Source: Pseudomonadota bacterium
GTDB taxonomy: Bacteria; Pseudomonadota; Gammaproteobacteria; Steroidobacterales; Steroidobacteraceae
DNA length: 17,316 nt
Assembly: GCA_021817875.1 (NCBI GenBank)
Contig: JAKAFQ010000022.1
Span: forward strand, 1-17,316
Direction: 5' to 3'
Shown here: positions 17,253-17,316 of the stretch, one piece after another
Layout: every line of letters begins with the position of its first letter
How positions within the stretch are numbered: the first letter of the stretch is position 1
Notes under the pieces: generated by a model
The model's input: the letters and a program-made list of their open reading frames with translations, nothing else
Database searches by the model: none
What the model was told of the DNA's origin: nothing
Position numbers and translations under genes: made by a program

Positions 17253-17316
17253 ATGGAACGTCAGGTTCGTGGTCAATATACCGCCGATTACAAGGCGCAG
17301 GCAGTGTCATTGGCGG
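17253..17316 (+). CDS. IS3-family transposase OrfA, N-terminus only
   Basis: The first 21 residues, MERQVRGQYTADYKAQAVSLA, match the beginning of the helix-turn-helix (HTH_Tnp_1 type) domain that opens OrfA of IS3-family transposases. GGAGG at 17243-17247 is well placed 5 bases before the ATG. The rest lies beyond the window, so subgroup and intactness cannot be judged. Confidence 0.72.
   Translation, partial: MERQVRGQYTADYKAQAVSLA

Larger units (their letters stand above)
17195..17316 (+). mobile_element. Left end of an IS3-family-like insertion sequence
   Basis: The jetC frame is interrupted at 17194/17195, where TGGTCCCCCGTTGACGGACC begins; a TG tip is typical of IS3-family ends. A transposase start follows within 60 bp. 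The right end and the target duplication are outside the window, so the boundary is good to a few bases only. Confidence 0.75.

Overview
The window looks like a high-GC gammaproteobacterial chromosome carrying a defence island. The evidence is the order atpD, atpC, glmU, glmS and the close match of the AtpD, GlmU and GlmS motifs to proteobacterial forms. I cannot name the genus.

Core segment (1-6089): the 3' part of atpD (F1 beta), then atpC (F1 epsilon), glmU (UDP-GlcNAc synthesis) and glmS (glucosamine-6-phosphate synthase). A CHAD-domain gene on the opposite strand sits between glmU and glmS and overlaps the end of glmU tail to tail.

Junction (6090-7155): no convincing gene. The 3' end of glmS is the target recognised by Tn7-family elements. 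Just after its stop codon lie direct repeats closely resembling the TnsB-binding sites of the Tn7 right end (three copies of ACAAATAGTCTTTCC plus two variants of the ACAATAAAGTCTT type). A second array with a different consensus, but nearly the same 20/28-29 bp spacing, follows at 6647-6713. I read this as two same-facing ends of Tn7-like elements. No tns gene is visible, so everything to the right is probably cargo of an element at the attTn7 site.

Cargo 1 (7156-13285): a minus-strand pair, an XRE-type repressor and an ImmA/IrrE (HExxH) protease, is divergent from a plus-strand operon. A perfect 18-bp palindrome lies in the shared intergenic region. The operon encodes a ComEC-like metallo-beta-lactamase-fold protein ending in Gly, an E2-E1-JAB triple fusion whose key residues all appear present, and a patatin-like phospholipase with an apparently intact Ser/Asp dyad. 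It resembles the Cap2/Cap3 part of type II CBASS, but no cyclic-nucleotide synthase and no separate ubiquitin-like protein is visible. This is the strongest candidate here for an under-described system. A working model, which is inference, is that the protease relieves repression, the E1/E2 module conjugates a partner (possibly the MBL protein through its C-terminal Gly), the JAB domain reverses it, and the patatin attacks membranes.

Cargo 2 (13299-17194): on the minus strand, jetC then jetD of a Wadjet (SMC-like, anti-plasmid) system, overlapping by ATGA. jetC is cut off at its 5' side by the left end of an IS3-family insertion sequence at 17195, whose transposase gene runs off the window. 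Wadjet is therefore probably inactive unless the rest of the gene lies intact elsewhere.
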